From positions 31,015,896 to 31,079,895 of the forward strand of contig NC_067206.1 of NCBI RefSeq assembly GCF_026262505.1: a stretch of DNA of 64,000 nucleotides, read 5' to 3'. This DNA is from Trichomonas vaginalis G3. Lineage: Eukaryota > Parabasalia > Trichomonadida > Trichomonadidae. Positions 31,198 to 44,337 of this stretch are shown here, piece by piece; the stretch's first letter is position 1; each line of letters opens with the position of its first letter. The position numbers were made by a program, and so were the translations under genes. The notes under the pieces were generated by a model. It was not told the DNA's origin. It saw only the letters and a list, made by a program, of their open reading frames with translations, and ran no database searches.

Positions 31198-32498
31198 CCC
31201 AAAAGTGACAAATATTGGGGATCACGAATTTTACTACGATCAAAATACGACATTTTGTTATCGATTGCGACAGTAACATTTAACTCAAGATCCTCTAACC
31301 AGACAGTTTTTAAGGATTAATCTGCTAAGTTGAACTTTAAAGTCAAAACCAAAATATATTCACAATTCATATAAATGAATAGTGAAGCACTATTGGCGAC
31401 AAATGTCAAGAGCGTTTTCTATAATGCAATTACAGAACTCGTTTCTATTTGACCTAAATTGAGCAATCCTTTAATAAGATCGCAAGTATTCAATAAAGCC
31501 GGCCACTGCTGTTTTAACTATTGTTCATACCGGAGAATTTTATTTGAATTGTACCTAAATTTGATTTCTTTGCTTGCAACGCTATCATTATTTCCAAAAT
31601 GCAATTTCCATTTGTATGATTGGTAGTGTTACAAGAAATATTGTCAATTACTCCTTAAAAATATGGTATCTGGCTACTGTTTTTTGAATTACTATATGTC
31701 ATTTTTTTCTACTTATTGGTCTCTGACTTAATCGGCTTCTGTATTCCGTAGTAACATGAAGCATTGATAATGCTTCATATAGTAATAAAGGCCAATTATT
31801 CAGTAATTTTTTAACTTGTATTTGGTCTATGTTTTTCTCGACAAATTATAAAGAAATGTATTGTTGAGTCTTTGAAACGAGAAAATATCGATATTTAGAA
31901 AAGCTATTTTTTCCAAAAAAAATTCAGAATTCTAAAAATTATTCAAAAAATTGTTAGAATTTGCAATATTTTGGAAAAAACAAAATATTTTTGGAATTTT
32001 AATGCATTTGAACAAAAATAACATTTTATCAGTTGTTATCAAATTTTATTCTTTTATTCGATTTTGATATTCATGAAGGAGATGATAACTTGAATCTGAT
32101 TTGTTCATAAAAGTTTATTTATCAAATTAAGACGATTTCTGATTTCAGAAAAAGTTGGAATTATTGAATAATTATTTTTACTCGAAGTCTGACAAATTAT
32201 CAGAATTATGTTTAAGCATGCAGATTTATTGATTTTGGTGTTTTTTTTTCAAATAATATTCAATTAACATGACATTTTTTTTTCTCAAATAAGCTCACTC
32301 TAATCTAAGTTCTAATATAAATAGCAGTTTTTCTATATAAACGTTGCATCAACTATTCATCTCAAATTTTATTTTCAAATTCAATTGTATCGAAAATCAA
32401 AACTTACTCTCTGATAAAACAATTCATTAAATTTTACTGTTCTTTATCAACAATCAAAATCAATTGAATTCAAAAGTTAATTCAAATTAATTTATCGA
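31198..32498. other. 1.3-kb intergenic region
   Basis: The first 120 bases may be a coding remnant of the neighbouring minus-strand gene. A short hairpin (31757-31777, TGAAGCATT with AATGCTTCA) is visible. The rest is AT-rich with no gene. The promoter of the cyclase pseudogene should lie at its right end. Confidence 0.45.
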
Positions 32499-35400
32499 AT
32501 GGAACATACGAATCAAGCAGTAGCTAGCGTTTCTGCTTCTGCTCAATCAGAGTCACTTGCAGAAATATGGAATATGCAGAAAAATGCAAACTATATTGAT
32601 AAAAACTTTCCGTTATTCTTATCAGTATTTGAAACTGCAAAGATTCCAATTCTTTTTGTTTATCCATTCTTATCATTCTTCTTCATCCAGTTTATTATCG
32701 TTTCAATATGGCCATGGAATCAGTACTGGGAATCTCAACCAGATCAACATATCATGAAATGGCTAAGAACAGTATTGTATTTCGTTCCCCAACCTGCAGA
32801 ACCGACTTATTACTTAATAGTTTCAATAGTTATCTTTATCATTAATATGTCAATCCTTATCATAATTGAATGTCAGCTGTTTTACTACAAACTCCAAAGA
32901 AAATTCATTATTGCCCTTAACTATCCAGTAAGATTATACTTTGATGCCGTATTGGTAGCAACTATTACCCCTGCGATTATCGGCACCGGTGAAACGTTTG
33001 TTCTTTTATGTCACGGAAACACAAACTATATGATCATTATTTCATTTATATTGTATGCTCTTAGTGTGGCGTACGAATCATATTCATTTTTCATTGTTCA
33101 GAACTTTGCTTCAAAGTCAATTTGCGTTAATGTTTCTCCATTATTGAATTTTGATCCAACTTTGATGATTATGACCTTACTGACGATGCTTATATGCATT
33201 CTTCCATATTTCTTACTCACAATTTTTGAATATTGGGTTCAATTAATCTCAATTGGTCTTCATATCATATTAAATTTGTATTTGTTTTACTATACATGCG
33301 CCAATTTACCATATGTTGATATCTTGACAATGGCTCTCGGCGTAGGCTGGTATAGTGGTTGCATCTTTGGTGACGTTACTCTTGTAGCAGGTACTTTTGT
33401 CAATTCTATGTCTTACAAGATTCCATTATATGGGTCAATTGCAGTTTTTGTTGGTTTAACGGGACCTGCATTATTATTTTTTATTATTAGAATTAAAGCA
33501 GTCAAAAAACAATTAGACGTCGATTACATAAAGCAAGATGAAGCAAATAACTACTATACTGAACTTGGATTAGATAAGAATCAAAACAAAGCCCTTTGTT
33601 ATCTGAAAATTGCATTTCAAAACTATTGTCCGTCATTTTACAACTGGACACTCATAATATTTTTAATGGAGCATTACGAAACAGAAACAGTAATCTCTCT
33701 CTGTCTCCAATTATTAACATTCTTCCCAAAGGAAACTAGATTACAGAACAGATTGGAAAGGATGCTTTCAAAGAGAAGAACATTAACATTCCAGACCAGA
33801 TATCTAATCTTCCAGATTCAAACGTTGAAATCTTTGAGACAATTTGATGCAAGACTCAAATCAAACTCAAACTCATAGAGCTTAAAAATATGTCTCGTAA
33901 TCTTGAGAACATGACCAAAGCAGCAGTTGATGCTCCAAATTTAGAAATAAGTTATTTCGAAGAACACGCCGTTAAATCACAGTCAAACAGAGCAATTTGG
34001 AAAGAATCACTCCTTGCTGCCCCAAATAATCCAAAGTTCTGCGAAGAATATGCAAGATATCTTATTGAAGCGGAATGCGACTTTCCAGAAGGATTGAAGA
34101 TCAAAAATAGACAGCAGTCAATTGAAATGGGAAAGATATACTCCGTTGACTTCTCTTTCCGTTCAATGGTAGAAGCATTTCCCAAATATCTAACAGAAAA
34201 GATCCTAGATTTGAATGGAGGTGTTAGAAAGAAAGAGACATCCTCAAATGGAGCACCAACAAGCGGACGATCAACTACCGGATCTCAAGGTTCAAATCAA
34301 AGTACAGGTACCGATGAAACAACAGAGTTAGAGGCTGAAGTTGAAGAATTCATCGGAAAACGCACAATAAAACAGGCCAGAGAAAGGCTTGCTCTTCATA
34401 GAATGATGGAGAATAAATTATCTTCTCCGATCAAAACAATTACACCCATTTCCATCTTCATTATCCTTTTCATTGTTATTATATTCTGCATTGGCGTCAC
34501 AACTGCTACAATACAGTTGCAAACTTATGTCAATGATATGAAATTACTGAGTTCAATAGCAGATACAAGGTTCTTTGTTTCTTTATCGAATTCTGGAATG
34601 ATTGCAGAATTCTTCCGTGAAGCTCAGCAATTGCAGAAATATACAACTCCAATGAAACAGTATTTAAGGGATTCTGATAAGCCTTACCTTGATCTGTACA
34701 ACTTTATGCTTCCTAGTTTAATCAATTTCACAACTATAGCTTCTCAAGCATATGAAACATTTAATAATCTTGCAACTGAACAAGCCTTGTCAGGTTTCAA
34801 TGTATCACTAACAACAGAAGGGTTATTAACATATGACACCATCTTTACAACTTGTCCATTGGGTGTTGAAACTCCAACAAGTTTATCAAATCTTGTTGGT
34901 GTTTACTTAGTTGACCAAAGAATAATCAGTGGTAAGCCCCATGTATTAGATATCCTAACAAATATGGATTCCTATGAGATTTCCTTGAACTTTGTCAACT
35001 TTTTCAGCCATATGGATACTGCATTTGCAGATATCACAAATGAACAATATGATCTTGGAAAGACTGCTAACAAATACTTCAGAAATTTGTCCATTATCAT
35101 TCCTGTCATCACATTTGTTGGCGTTTTCATTCCATTTTTCATCAATCATTACAGAGTTCAGAGATCTCTCAAAGAATTGATAGAAATCATACATTCTTTG
35201 GACTCTAAATCCAAACAAGAGGCAAAGGAACTAATTATGGTCGGCCAAAATGAAGATGAGATGAAAGTCACAGAAATGCGTTCAAAAACTTATTATTCAA
35301 CATCCGTTCTTATCTTTATATGCATAATTTCCATTATATTCCTTGGCTTGACATTCGCAGGTTCAAGATTAGTTTTAATGCATTCTACTCAATTAATGAA

Positions 35401-37207
35401 CTTGAATTCATGTAACAAATATGCCTCTCAAAGATTATGTTTATCAGCTGAAGCATTTAGTCTGCTCTTTACTTTAACTGTTGTCCATACATTTCCAAAT
35501 GTAAATCAGTATAGAAATGTTTCGGTTTTATCAGGAATCACAATGGTGATGGCAAAAATGATTGTAGATGCAGATAACAATCTTCTTAACGGAGATAGCA
35601 AAACTCCACCTTGCCAAGGATTTAACGAAGAATTAGATCAACTTAATTTCATTGATGGAGCATTACAAAACAATGTAAATGATCCGAGTGAATATTATGC
35701 AAATGCTTCAATTCATACTCAAGTTGAAACATTCTATGCTTACTTGAGTGAAATAACAAAATAAGCTTTGGTTCCAGGTGGATCACTAAACGTATTAGAT
35801 GTTGCGAACACATTATATCTTGCTGACTACAGAATGTTCTACAAATGCTATAGAGTTTGCAGCTTGATCATTGAGTTAGGTGAAAAATCATATAGTCAAA
35901 TGAAATCTCGAATTATCATCTTGTCATGCATGGCTGGTGTTGATTTAGTTTTCTTTGTTATGGTGATTTCAATTTATATTATAAATAGAAAGCTTACATA
36001 CAGAGCAGGAATCACAATCTTAAAGAGATTTTCTCCATATGCTTTGATGAACAATAAAATTTTCAGCAAAGTATTCCTCAAAGGAAAATTGCATGATAAG
36101 AATGAAAAATTGTCAATTGAAGGCTTAATCTTTAAGAACGCAAGTGACACAATTTTATGCTCAAACATCAATGGAACTGTCGAAGTCCACAATAATTCTT
36201 CAAGCCAACTCTTCGGATACACTCCTGCTCAAATTTTGGGACAGCAAATTACACTGTTTTTCTCTCAGAAGTCCCAAGAAATAATTCTCAATAAAATGGA
36301 GATGATGAAGAGTGGACAAGCTTCATCATTTGTAGAGGAAGATTTATATGCTTTGACAGACTCGAATTCGGAAATTCCAGTTCATGTAACAATCATTGGA
36401 ATGAAGAAAGAAGAAAATGATAGCAACATCAACTCATTTGTATTCGTTTTCAGAGATCAATCAAATTTGGTGAAGCAAAAGCAGCAAGCTGAAGAAGCTA
36501 AAGCCAAATCAGAGAAGCTCTTATATCAGATATTACCACGCGATATCGTTTTACAGCTCAACAGAGGCGAAAAAGATATTTCGTTCGTCGTTCCTTCAGG
36601 AACAATCATTTTCATCGATATCAATAAATTCTCTGAATATGCTGCAAACTTGTCACCTCAAGATATCATGGCAAATTTGTCAACATACTTTGCATTAATT
36701 GATAAAACAGCAGCCAAATACAACATGGTGCAAAAGATCAAATTAATTGGTGATATTTATATGGCAGCAACTGGCTTGTTCAATCCAGAATCTTCTCCTG
36801 AATCACATGCCGATCAAACAGTTCAATTTGCTCATGACTGTTTGGGAGCTTTAGACGAAGTTAACATCAAATTGACATCAAATCTTCAGATTCGTATTGG
36901 TGTCAACACTGGAGGTTCAATTATTGCTGGCGTTCTCGGAACTGATAAACCAGTTTTCGATATAATTGGAGATCCAATTAATGTAGCAGCAAGGTTACAA
37001 TCAACAGCCGAAGTTAACAGAGTTCACATTTCACAAGCAACATACGACCTATTGAAAGGATTCTCCTATCAGTTCATCCAAAGAGGAGAAACATTCTTGA
37101 AAGGAAAAGGAAAACAAATGACTTATTATGTCAGTTTGGGTTCAACATGGTTCGGAAGAAATAACTCTGCACATTTATTCAAAGTGGCATCTGCTATTGA
37201 GAATTAA
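32499..37207 (+). pseudogene. receptor-type adenylyl cyclase, broken paralog
   Basis: A gene of about 1570 codons with the same architecture as the intact copy at 58863-63608: about eight N-terminal membrane helices, a four-helix middle region, a PAS domain (FGYTPAQILGQQITLFF) and a class III cyclase domain (IIFIDINKF, KLIGDIYMAA, FDIIGDPINVAARLQ). Two breaks are seen. A frame change lies in a TCAAA-rich stretch near 33855, where LIFQIQTLKSLRQFDA should run into QIKLKLIELK in another phase. An in-frame TAA sits at 35762-35764, where the paralog has a sense codon. The cyclase core itself is uninterrupted and keeps both metal Asp and the Lys/Asp pair for ATP. Low decay points to recent loss. 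Confidence 0.88.
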
Positions 37208-37431
37208 TTTCATTATCAAAACGTGATTTTATATGTTATTATTATAATCGTTTTATATTTTAAAAATTATCATTTTAGTTTGTAAAAATGTTATTTTTTT
37301 TGTAAATAAAAATTTCCCCATTGAGTTGTTATGCGGCTTAACCTTACTTAGAAAACATTTTCACTAGGGAAAGATTTTAAAAGAAAAATACTATTTAATA
37401 TAATGAATCAATAAACAATATATTTATAATA

Positions 37432-38940
37432 TTACAAACTATCAGCAATATTAACACTGTCATCTTCATCAGCAGCGTCATCTTCAGTGATAACATCATT
37501 TTGGCCATCAGGTTCTTTCATGAATCTGTAAAATGATGGAGAAGCAGTTGCCAAACAAACAGAAGCAGCAACAACATCATTAACTATATAAGCATATAAA
37601 AGTGTTTTCGGAGAGTTTGGCTCAGCGCAGAAATGGAAAATACTTCCAAAAACTGGTAAGCCTAACAACTCTGTAACAACACTTAATATCATTGCTTTAG
37701 TGACTTGTTGTGTTGCTTACAAGAAAGAAATCATAATGAATTTGACACAAGCGAAAGAATAAGTATAAAAACAAATTGGAATCATTCTTAACGACCATTT
37801 CTTGAAACTTGGATCTTTGCTAAAAATAGAACTGATTGGCCCAGGAATAACAGATGTCAAGAAGGTAATTAAGAATCCCCAAACAATGGAAATCCAAATA
37901 ACATGCCATGTCAAATGAAGAATTCTTTTCTTCATCTTTGCGCCATAAGCATAAGAAGCTGCAGGTAAATAAGCAGCATTCATGGCTAAAGGAACGAAAA
38001 ACGCTAAACCATAGATTCTAAAGATAGCGTTATAAACAGCAATGACCATTTCAAACTCTCCAGTCTTGTTTGCACGTATAACCAGGTACTTTTGCATAAC
38101 AAAAGTTGGAACAACAAATGAGATATTCATGATGAGGGCAGAAAGACCTGTTTTCAAGGCCATCCATGTTTCTGGGGCAAATTTGTTGATAAAAAGATGG
38201 AATTTTGGCTTTGCTGCGAATTTTCCGCAAAACATTAAAGTAATTAAGACAGTACCAGGGATAATCATGGCAATTTCTGTGGCCATTGAAGATCCAACAA
38301 TGAGTTTTAATGACCACAATAACAATGGATCCCAACAAACCATATTCAAGAGCATTGATGAAATTTGAGAAATTGCGTAAGTCCAAGTTCGACCTTCTGC
38401 CTGTAATATACCGCACATAGTGTAATAACAGCATGCAAAGAAGTTCATTGCACAAAGTGGTATCACATACTGAAATGCAAGTTTCACAACTTCTGGAGGT
38501 GCTTCTAAGAATTTGAAAATAGGCTTTGCAATAGGTAAGAGAATGATAGGGATACAGCAACCGATAATTAAGCAAATCCTGAACAAATCAGCTGCAACTT
38601 GATTAATCTTGTCATATTCTTTCATTGACAACAAATATGCAATTTGGGTAGCTGCACTAACCGAAACAGCAATTGCAAATGAAATTGCTGAAGCATCAAT
38701 TACGAAAGCAACTGAAAGAGCCGTCATTCCTATTTCTCCAATGAATCTTGATACCCACATTGAGTCAACAACACCATACAATGTACTAACAATTTGAGAA
38801 ACGAGTGGTCCGGGACATAATCTAATGATTGTTTCGAGTGGGCGATATCCAGCTAATCGTTTGTGCTCCTCACCTTGATTAACTTCTTTTTTATCTTCGT
38901 CCGAAATCTTCTCGACATCCTGTGATGGATTATCCTTCAT
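37432..38940 (-). pseudogene. MATE-family multidrug/organic-cation exporter with one in-frame TAA
   Basis: A 503-codon frame with the MATE layout of about 12 helices: PLETIIRLCPGPLVSQIVSTLYGVVDSMWVSRF in helix 1 region, GRTWTYAISQISSMLLNMV in the middle, YGAKMKKRILH at the start of the second half. TAA at 37717-37719 interrupts after VKFIMISFL; the same frame goes on ATQQVTKAMILSVVTELLGLP, where relatives have SFLQA, so a CAA-to-TAA change is likely. A stopped protein would lack the last two helices. MATE proteins expel cationic drugs and metabolites using Na+ or H+. The C-tail is acidic (ITEDDAADEDDSV). Confidence 0.82.
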
Positions 38941-39692
38941 TCGAAAATGGCTCAGAAATATAAACGTGACAGGACAAATTGATAACTATATCAAACCTAT
39001 TCAGAGGATATCAACTATCATAAAATCGATATTAAATTTGGCATATATTCAAATGGTAGAGTCTTTTTGTAATTTAAATAAAATAAATTTTGAAAGCCAT
39101 CAGAAATCAGCCTCATTTACTTGATAAAATAATTTGTCTTTTGGTTAGAAATATATCATGAATATTTCAGTTACTTTGAATTTTTTGAATTTATTTCCAA
39201 TTTGAATACCGCTTGCTTTTGTAATCTGATCAAAAATTGTTTTTCAAATAAACTGACCAAAGTTAAGTCCTCCTTGAATTATTACGCTGATCATATAGTT
39301 CTCATCTTGTTCCCAAATAAAATATATATATCATAGTAATTGATTTATTATCCATGTTTTTTCAAAAACGAATTTCGAAAACCCGAAAACTATAAAATGC
39401 AAATAGAATACTCAGTAAAGGGGGTCTATGAAAATACGAAATTAATTATAATTAGATGTATTTCTGTTAATTATTTCTAATATATAATGAAATTTATGAA
39501 ATTAAGTTGACAAGTCAAATCAGATTCGTACACAGTATACAAAAACAAAATAATTTCAATTTGGATAAAAAAAAATCAAAAAATTGAAATTACAAGAACC
39601 GAACTTATTTAGATATAATTTAATAGAAAAACAATAAAATAATTAGAAGTAAGTTTTTTTTGTTATATAGTTAAATTTTACGCATTCAGAAT
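38941..39692. other. intergenic, nothing recognised
   Basis: AT-rich DNA between two minus-strand genes, without repeats or RNA-like structure that I can see. Confidence 0.5.
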
Positions 39693-41003
39693 TTATTTCT
39701 TGAGCTTAGCAATTTCAGCTTCTAACTCGGCAACGCGAGCCTTAAGCTTTGTGTTCTCCGCCTTAAGGGATTCGAATGTCTCTTCTGGAGCAGCTGTGAC
39801 AGAGAAAGCTGGGCCATCAGCTGGTGTGTAGCCGTTCTCGAGGGAGAACTTCTGGAATGTTGGTTCCTTGCCACCCTTCCAGTCATCGAACTCGACGCCT
39901 GGGACTGGCTTCATTGTCTCTGGGTAGATATCGTCCTGGAAGATCTCAGCGTTCTTACGTGGGATGATAACCTGTGTTGTCTGGAGCTGCTTAGCCTGGT
40001 TGATGACGTAGAATCTGTCGATTTCGCAAACGTTTGTGTCGACGCAGTACTTTGGAGCACGAGCGAAGGCACGGACGGCCTCCTTGTTCTGGAAGGAGTT
40101 GCACTGGACGAGTGGGTTCTCAGCGGACTGGAGATCGTAGAAGCGGATGAGAGCATCACCACGAGAGAAGAGGATAAGGACACCAAGATCCTCATCAACG
40201 AATGGAGCGAGGATACCGTTGTTGGAGTCGATATCAAGCTGGGCGAGTGGCTTTTCTGGGTTACGGATATCGCGGACAGCGACTTGGCGGCCAGATGAGG
40301 CTGAGAAGCCTGTTGTGGCAACCATGTTAAGCTTGTCGTAGAAGACAGCACGGCCACCACGGAGACCTGGGTGGGATGGAACGGCGAATGTTTCGGTGTT
40401 GGCACGGATATCGAGAACGTGGAGCTTCTTGTCCTTCATTGGGTAGCAAAGGAGGTTACCGTTCTGGTTCCAGTTGATGTCGAGGAGGGAATCCTTGCCT
40501 GGCTTGAATGTACAAGCGCATTGGGCCTTGGCAACATCCCAAACCTTGACGGAGTTCTCGGCACCAAATGTGGCGATGGCACCGTTGACGGCTGGGTTCC
40601 ATGTAAGGCGCTGGACACGACGGGAGTGGCCCTTCATGACAGCGAGGGATTCGTTCTGCTTTTCAACGTCTGTGCCGTTGAACTTGATCTGCCAAACGCG
40701 GAGTGTAGCATCTTCAGCAGCAGAGGCGATGATGTTGTCGTTGAATGGGTTGAAATCAACATCAAGAACGCCACCTGTATGGCCACGGAAGACAGAGTTT
40801 GTTGTGCCGACCTTGCCATAGCCGTTAGCTGGGAGAACTGCGAAGAGACCGCCACCAGATGTTTCGACTGGGTAAGCAACATAGCGGTAGTTGGCAGCAA
40901 GAAGATTTGTGTCAACGGATGTTGTGGAGATGTTGACCTCCTGGTAAGACTTGTCTACCTTAGCAACTTCAGCGTATACGTGACGATATGGAGAAGCAGT
41001 CAT
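39693..41003 (-). CDS. coronin, actin-binding WD40 protein
   Basis: 436 residues from ATG 41003. The N-terminal coronin signature (SPYRHVYAEVAKVDKSYQ) leads into a WD40 propeller (about residues 60-310; FRGHTGGVLDVDFNPFNDN, WQIKF, MKGHSRRVQRLTWNP, VKVWDV), then a conserved linker (PRKNAEIFQDDIYPET, the DUF1900 region) and a C-terminal leucine-zipper coiled coil (ENTKLKARVAELEAEIAKL) for trimerisation. It binds F-actin and Arp2/3 and drives actin turnover in the amoeboid adherent form. Base composition is much more GC-rich than neighbouring genes, with strongly biased codons, as in highly expressed trichomonad genes. A TCACA initiator-like site lies about 20 bases before the ATG. Confidence 0.95.
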   Translation of the reverse strand: MTASPYRHVYAEVAKVDKSYQEVNISTTSVDTNLLAANYRYVAYPVETSGGGLFAVLPANGYGKVGTTNSVFRGHTGGVLDVDFNPFNDNIIASAAEDATLRVWQIKFNGTDVEKQNESLAVMKGHSRRVQRLTWNPAVNGAIATFGAENSVKVWDVAKAQCACTFKPGKDSLLDINWNQNGNLLCYPMKDKKLHVLDIRANTETFAVPSHPGLRGGRAVFYDKLNMVATTGFSASSGRQVAVRDIRNPEKPLAQLDIDSNNGILAPFVDEDLGVLILFSRGDALIRFYDLQSAENPLVQCNSFQNKEAVRAFARAPKYCVDTNVCEIDRFYVINQAKQLQTTQVIIPRKNAEIFQDDIYPETMKPVPGVEFDDWKGGKEPTFQKFSLENGYTPADGPAFSVTAAPEETFESLKAENTKLKARVAELEAEIAKLKK

Positions 41004-43240
41004 TTGGCAAAAAAATATGTGATGTAAAAAAAATTCCAATGGCCTTCAATTTTCAGGGAATATGAAAAAAAGTGACGGGACATTCGTTGCTGGTTAATCA
41101 ATCCCATATAATAGTGCTAAACTACTGGCTGTCGTGGAAAAAATCAATGAGAAATAACACTTTTTGAAAAAGGTTGGGAGTTGGGGATGAAGAAGTAATT
41201 TAAAACGATTTTATTTATGATCAAATTATTTTTTTATCCCAATATAAATTATCTGCCGATATTATGATTATTTTTGTCCAGGATCTGAAATCCTTCTTCG
41301 ATAAAATTCATAGCGCAAGATTTTGTAATCATTTCGTTTTAAAAATGTTACAAATCTTTGCTGCATTTCAATAAGCGATTTTTTATTTCTCCTTGACAGC
41401 TAACATAGCCGTTTTTCCAAATTCAAAAGTAAGTTACCGTCCGATTATTGAATGGTTCTGAATTTGTTTACATATATAATCACATAATCTTCTTCAATTT
41501 AGACTGTTTTATACCGTAAATCAGCCCTAATATTCTATAAAATAGTTTACTCTAGGGAGAATAACAATCCTATTAACTCAGATCTGGGATTTACTTTCTA
41601 TGCCAGCCTGTTATTGACTGATTTAGCTCAAAGGGTGAAGAAAATGAAAGTAATCTAACGTAATCATCTATTTTAGACAATGGTGAACCAAAAACTCCCA
41701 GTACCCGTCACTCATAATTCGTGTTTTTGGATTGTTCGATCAAATTATCTTTTCAAGGATCAATTACTGACTCTTCTACTTCCTGAAACTGATATATATA
41801 GAATATATATTTCAAATATGACATTTATTCTAATTTATCAGCTTCTTTTGTTCCAGAAATGAGCTATTGGTTTCTTTTAACTGAAACACCCCATTGTTTC
41901 ATATGATTGTTTCCCTATATATAGTCTTTAGGTATTAATTATGTTATCAAACATTAGCTGAACAAATCTGAAAGGTTACATTATTTTTTTTGCGCCATTT
42001 TTATTGAGTATCAAGTTTTCATAATTAGAATTACAATATGTACAGAGTTTTGTTCATTTTACACTTATTTCTCCTTTGTTTCAGCCGAATTTTTTAATTG
42101 TTTTTATTCTGAGTAACAGATCTTAACAATTCGCTAAATGTAACCTGAAGTTGAGATGAAAACAAATTAAAATATACTACTATTTGTGCTTATCTCCAAC
42201 GATTGAGGATGGCTGATTAAATTTAACGTCTGTTTATCTATCATTATACATTTCCTGATAGATGTATCCAGTATCCCGAGTTTTTGAATGATTAATATTC
42301 ATTAATTTTTGAATTATATGAAATTTCTCCATATTTGATCAAACTCAAATTTTGTTTGTTTCAATTAATGATGAGATAATGAATATTTTCTCTACTTGAC
42401 TTTTCTCTTATCCTGAATACATATGGAAAAATTTCTGATTTGCAAGGTCATATATATATGAAATATTCAATTTTGCCGATTTTAAAGCATAATATTATTA
42501 AAGTTTTATTGAAAAAAGAAACCTGAAAAAAATTATGAACAATATGATTAGATATCGAAATGCTATAGTAAATTAATTAATTTAAATCCCTATTGGTTTA
42601 AAATATTTCATATTTAACGATCCAGAAAAAGTTTTTTCCGTATGAAAAAAATAGAACATCGTTTTTTAAAAAAGCAAACCTTTCCATTTGCACGCACTAC
42701 AACCATGTTAATAAATCACTTTATTCAATTGAGTATGAATAGCTAAATAAAAATGTCGATTATCAATCCTTCTCATAACTCAATGTTTCGGATTATAAAT
42801 GAATTGCATGAAATAGCACGTCTTTTATTCTGTCCATGCAATAGAAAAAATTGTATTTTACAATCTTCATGTTAGGAAATCAATTTATTACATATATAGA
42901 GGTACAGGAACGGTATATATAGATGAATTCTACCAAAATCAGAAGAAATATTGCAGTTTTTACGCTGGGTTGATTAAATCTGAAAAATTTTGGAGAGAGG
43001 GTCAAAGTTGCTATTTGTCACTTTTCCACAAGAATATAATGGGGAAAAAGTTATCATATAGTTGATCTCATTCACTGAGGTGAGAGATGCATGTAGTGTA
43101 ATTTGATATACAGTGGGATTGCTGCTCTAAGTCCTAGGTTCGAGACACATTTACTTGATTTTTCTCTTTTTTATTGACGTAAACTATTCAATTTTTGTGT
43201 TATCCATTCAAATTTCAGAATTTTTTTTGCAGATTTCACG
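41004..43240. other. 2.2-kb intergenic stretch
   Basis: It starts with the coronin promoter. No gene, repeat family or RNA is clear in the rest. Near 43095-43150 there is a run with weak A-box and B-box similarity to tRNA genes (GGTTCGAG), but no cloverleaf forms. Confidence 0.45.
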
Positions 43241-43255
43241 CTACATTCGAAGTTA
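43241..43255. other. 15-bp target-site duplication, left copy
   Basis: CTACATTCGAAGTTA directly precedes the transposon end TGTTATAGACC and is repeated exactly after its other end. It contains the palindrome TTCGAA. Confidence 0.88.
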
Positions 43256-43814
43256 TGTTATAGACCGAAAATAGATTTTTTCGGTTTTCTCTTCAAATAA
43301 TTGAAAGAATGATACTATTATAGGTTTATTATATTATATAGCATATAATCATGCTATAGCCGAAAATTATAAGTTTTGAGAAGATTGAATATAACACAAA
43401 TAAATTTGAATGTAAGTTAAATTGCTTGTTGTTTTTAATAGCTATTTAATGAGAAATCCAATATTGCAAAATTCAAATTGAATGATTGAAAGAACAGAAA
43501 AAGTCATTCTTTTCAATTTCGAATATGTTTCATTGTATTTATAATTATATGGCAAATAAGATATTTAAACTTGATTTTTGAAGGACAATTCACAAAATTG
43601 AATAAATTCAAATAATTTTTATTCAAAAATAAACTAGTTATTTGAGTTTAATACTAATTATCTATTCAAACTACAAAGTTTGTAATTTAAAATATTTTGT
43701 GAGATCAGATTGAATTAATTCAATGTTCTTTTCAATTAATATTAATGACCATATTACGCATTTTCGAACATTCTAAACCAAATATATAAAAATGGGAGAC
43801 GAATGTTAAATTTG

Positions 43815-44160
43815 CTAGACATGGGGGAGTTGTCTGCAAAGTTTTATCTCTTATCTCTAACAAAAAATTAATTTTTAAAAAAATGACCGAATACGTTTCA
43901 CAGCGAGAAAAAAATAAAAGGCAAGATAGAATTTTCTAGACAGAAAGAAGTTGTTTACCGAGTTTTAGCTCTTATCTCTAACAAAAAATTAATTTTTAAA
44001 AAAATGACCGAATACGTTTCACAGCGAGAAAAAAATAAAAGGCAAGATAGAATTTTCTAGACAGAAAGAAGTTGTTTACCGAGTTTTAGCTCTTATCTCT
44101 AACAAAAAATTAATTTTTAAAAAAATGACCGAATACGTTTCACAGCGAGAAAAAAATAAA
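43815..44160 (+). repeat. 121-bp tandem repeats inside the left terminal repeat
   Basis: A unit containing TTATCTCTAACAAAAAATTA recurs with a period of 121 bp (unit starts 43851, 43972, 44093); the first copy is diverged and the others are nearly identical. The matching array in the right arm is 45700-46095 in reverse orientation. Confidence 0.88.
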
Positions 44161-44337
44161 ACTGTACACTGATTTTCATTTTCATTTCCAGTCACTTTAC
44201 TTATTATTTTTCTTTTTTTCATTTTAATTATAAATTATTTCATAATACGTTTATTTACGTTACCATTTTCTTTATTCTTTTGAATTCCATACTAGACACT
44301 TATAGAATATTTTGATTGTTAACGTACTTCATTAGAA

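Noticed and set aside
40371-41027. 218-codon frame antisense to coronin
   Set aside because: It is a shadow frame produced by the strong GC-rich codon bias of coronin and has no protein-like features.
43095-43160. Possible tRNA gene (TAGTGTAATTTG A-box-like, GGTTCGAG B-box-like)
   Set aside because: The T-arm and acceptor stems do not pair and the anticodon arm fails, so no cloverleaf forms.
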